Positions 31,237 through 31,740 of a stretch of 31,740 nt of DNA are shown one piece after another. The notes beneath the pieces are model-generated. The model was not told the DNA's origin and did no database searches. It saw only the letters and a program-made list of their open reading frames with translations. Source of the DNA: a virus; the IMG/VR virus record IMGVR_UViG_3300032892_000005, positions 1 through 31,740 of that record, one strand, 5' to 3'. The position numbers and the translations under genes are program-made. Numbering within the stretch: the first letter of the stretch is position 1; each line of letters opens with the position of its first letter.

Positions 31237-31656
31237 ATGCCCCTTGCACTCGACCCGGAGATCATAGGCCGATGGGTGGTACGGGCGGAGCGCGAGCATG
31301 CGCGGTTTCACCGCCCGGAGTGCCCGGCCGTGACCGGCAACGCGCCCGTCCTTGCGGACGCATGCACTTGCGGTGCGGCGTTCGTTGGCATGGCGCGGGA
31401 AGCGATCCCGGCGCTTGCCGCCGAGGTGGAGCGGCTGCGACTCGAATTTGAGGCGCGGCGGATCATGGCCGAGGCTCGCGCCTACGACGCCGAGCACGCG
31501 AAGCTAGCCGAGGCGCAGGTGCGGGCGCGGTTACGGACGGTGGAAGGGGATTGGGATCATCTCCGGCGGCAAAACAACATGCTCATCGAGGCCAATGCGC
31601 GGCTCAAGAAGGGTCTCGCCGCCTGCGCGACCCCGCCTTGGGATGACGCATCGTGA
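31237..31656 (+). CDS. zinc-motif plus coiled-coil protein
   Basis: A 139-residue protein. Residues about 20-50 contain HARFHRPECPAVTGNAPVLA followed by ADACTCG, a His/Cys set (H26, C30, C45, C47 approximately) that resembles a small zinc knuckle found in phage early proteins. Then follows a long charged helix (AEVERLRLEFEARRIMAEAR; LRRQNNMLIEANARLKKGLA). Such small proteins of phage early operons have no settled function. The ATG at 31237-31239 is preceded by GGAG and lies just after the TGA of the previous gene. The TGA at 31654-31656 overlaps a possible GTG start of a further gene. Confidence 0.72.
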   Translation: MPLALDPEIIGRWVVRAEREHARFHRPECPAVTGNAPVLADACTCGAAFVGMAREAIPALAAEVERLRLEFEARRIMAEARAYDAEHAKLAEAQVRARLRTVEGDWDHLRRQNNMLIEANARLKKGLAACATPPWDDAS

Positions 31657-31740
31657 GGGGCAGCCGAGGCGTTCGCCGATGCGCCATGCGTGGTGGGTGG
31701 ACGGTCCTGATTCCTAGCTACATCTTCACCATCGCCCGCG
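31653..31740 (+). CDS. possible start of a further plus-strand gene (3' end outside window)
   Basis: A frame beginning at the GTG 31653-31655, which overlaps the previous stop in GTGA, or at the ATG 31686-31688, stays open to the window edge and gives GGWTVLIPSYIFTIAR near the end. At under 30 codons it cannot be assigned. The overlap style is like that of other genes here, but an alternative frame from 31643 ends at 31717. Confidence 0.3.
   Translation, partial: MRGSRGVRRCAMRGGWTVLIPSYIFTIAR

Overview
The window is part of a high-GC bacteriophage (or prophage) genome with a contractile tail. Nearly every reading frame I call real has G or C at third codon positions. No host housekeeping gene, integrase, transposase, rRNA, tRNA or CRISPR array is visible. 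The structural set is typical of myoviruses: DUF1073-type portal, Mu-F-type minor head protein, DUF2213-type protease/scaffold, DUF2184-type major capsid, DUF3383-type sheath, DUF3277-type tube, tape measure, Dit-like protein, baseplate plug, hub, gp138-type spike, gp25 wedge and gp47/J-type wedge. The host is probably a high-GC bacterium, perhaps a proteobacterium, but the sequence does not fix it.

Layout. Positions 1-231 hold the 3' end of a plus-strand gene that meets the structural block tail to tail, with 5 bp between stop codons. Everything from 30422 down to 237 is on the minus strand and so is read from right to left. Head module (30422 to about 20343): portal, a 104-residue methyltransferase C-terminal fragment, Mu-F-like protein, C5-cytosine methyltransferase, papain-like peptidase, pectate-lyase-fold spike, small protein, protease/scaffold fusion, cement protein, major capsid. 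Connector module (20257 to 15894): DUF4054-like, gp10-like, head-closure-like, gp25-like, an Ig/TIG-domain protein and a tail-terminator-like protein. Tail module (15890 to 11499): sheath, small DUF6582-like protein, tube, tail-assembly chaperone with a probable -1 frameshift, tape measure. Baseplate and fibre module (11502 to 237): Dit-like protein, plug, hub, small protein, gp138 spike, unknown structural protein, coiled-coil protein, two large fibres, small protein, J-like wedge, DUF2612-like protein and a third fibre. From 30490 to the right end, small plus-strand genes (zinc ribbons, coiled coils) run divergently; two of them look frame-broken.

The genes are packed tightly, many with 1-8 bp stop/start overlaps. 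Where a gap of 20 bp or more exists, a recurring leader, consensus GCGATAGGTAGGA about 3 bases before the start codon, often fills it. No terminase, lysis or replication gene is seen.

The most interesting points are: a stand-alone SAM-binding half of a DNA methyltransferase translationally coupled between portal and minor head gene; an accessory block of methyltransferase, papain-like peptidase and spike inside the head operon; the recurring leader; two mutually exclusive hairpins just after the major capsid gene; and a short Gly/Trp-rich module shared by the cement and baseplate J proteins. All family names are from my own recognition of sequence patterns; no database search was run.
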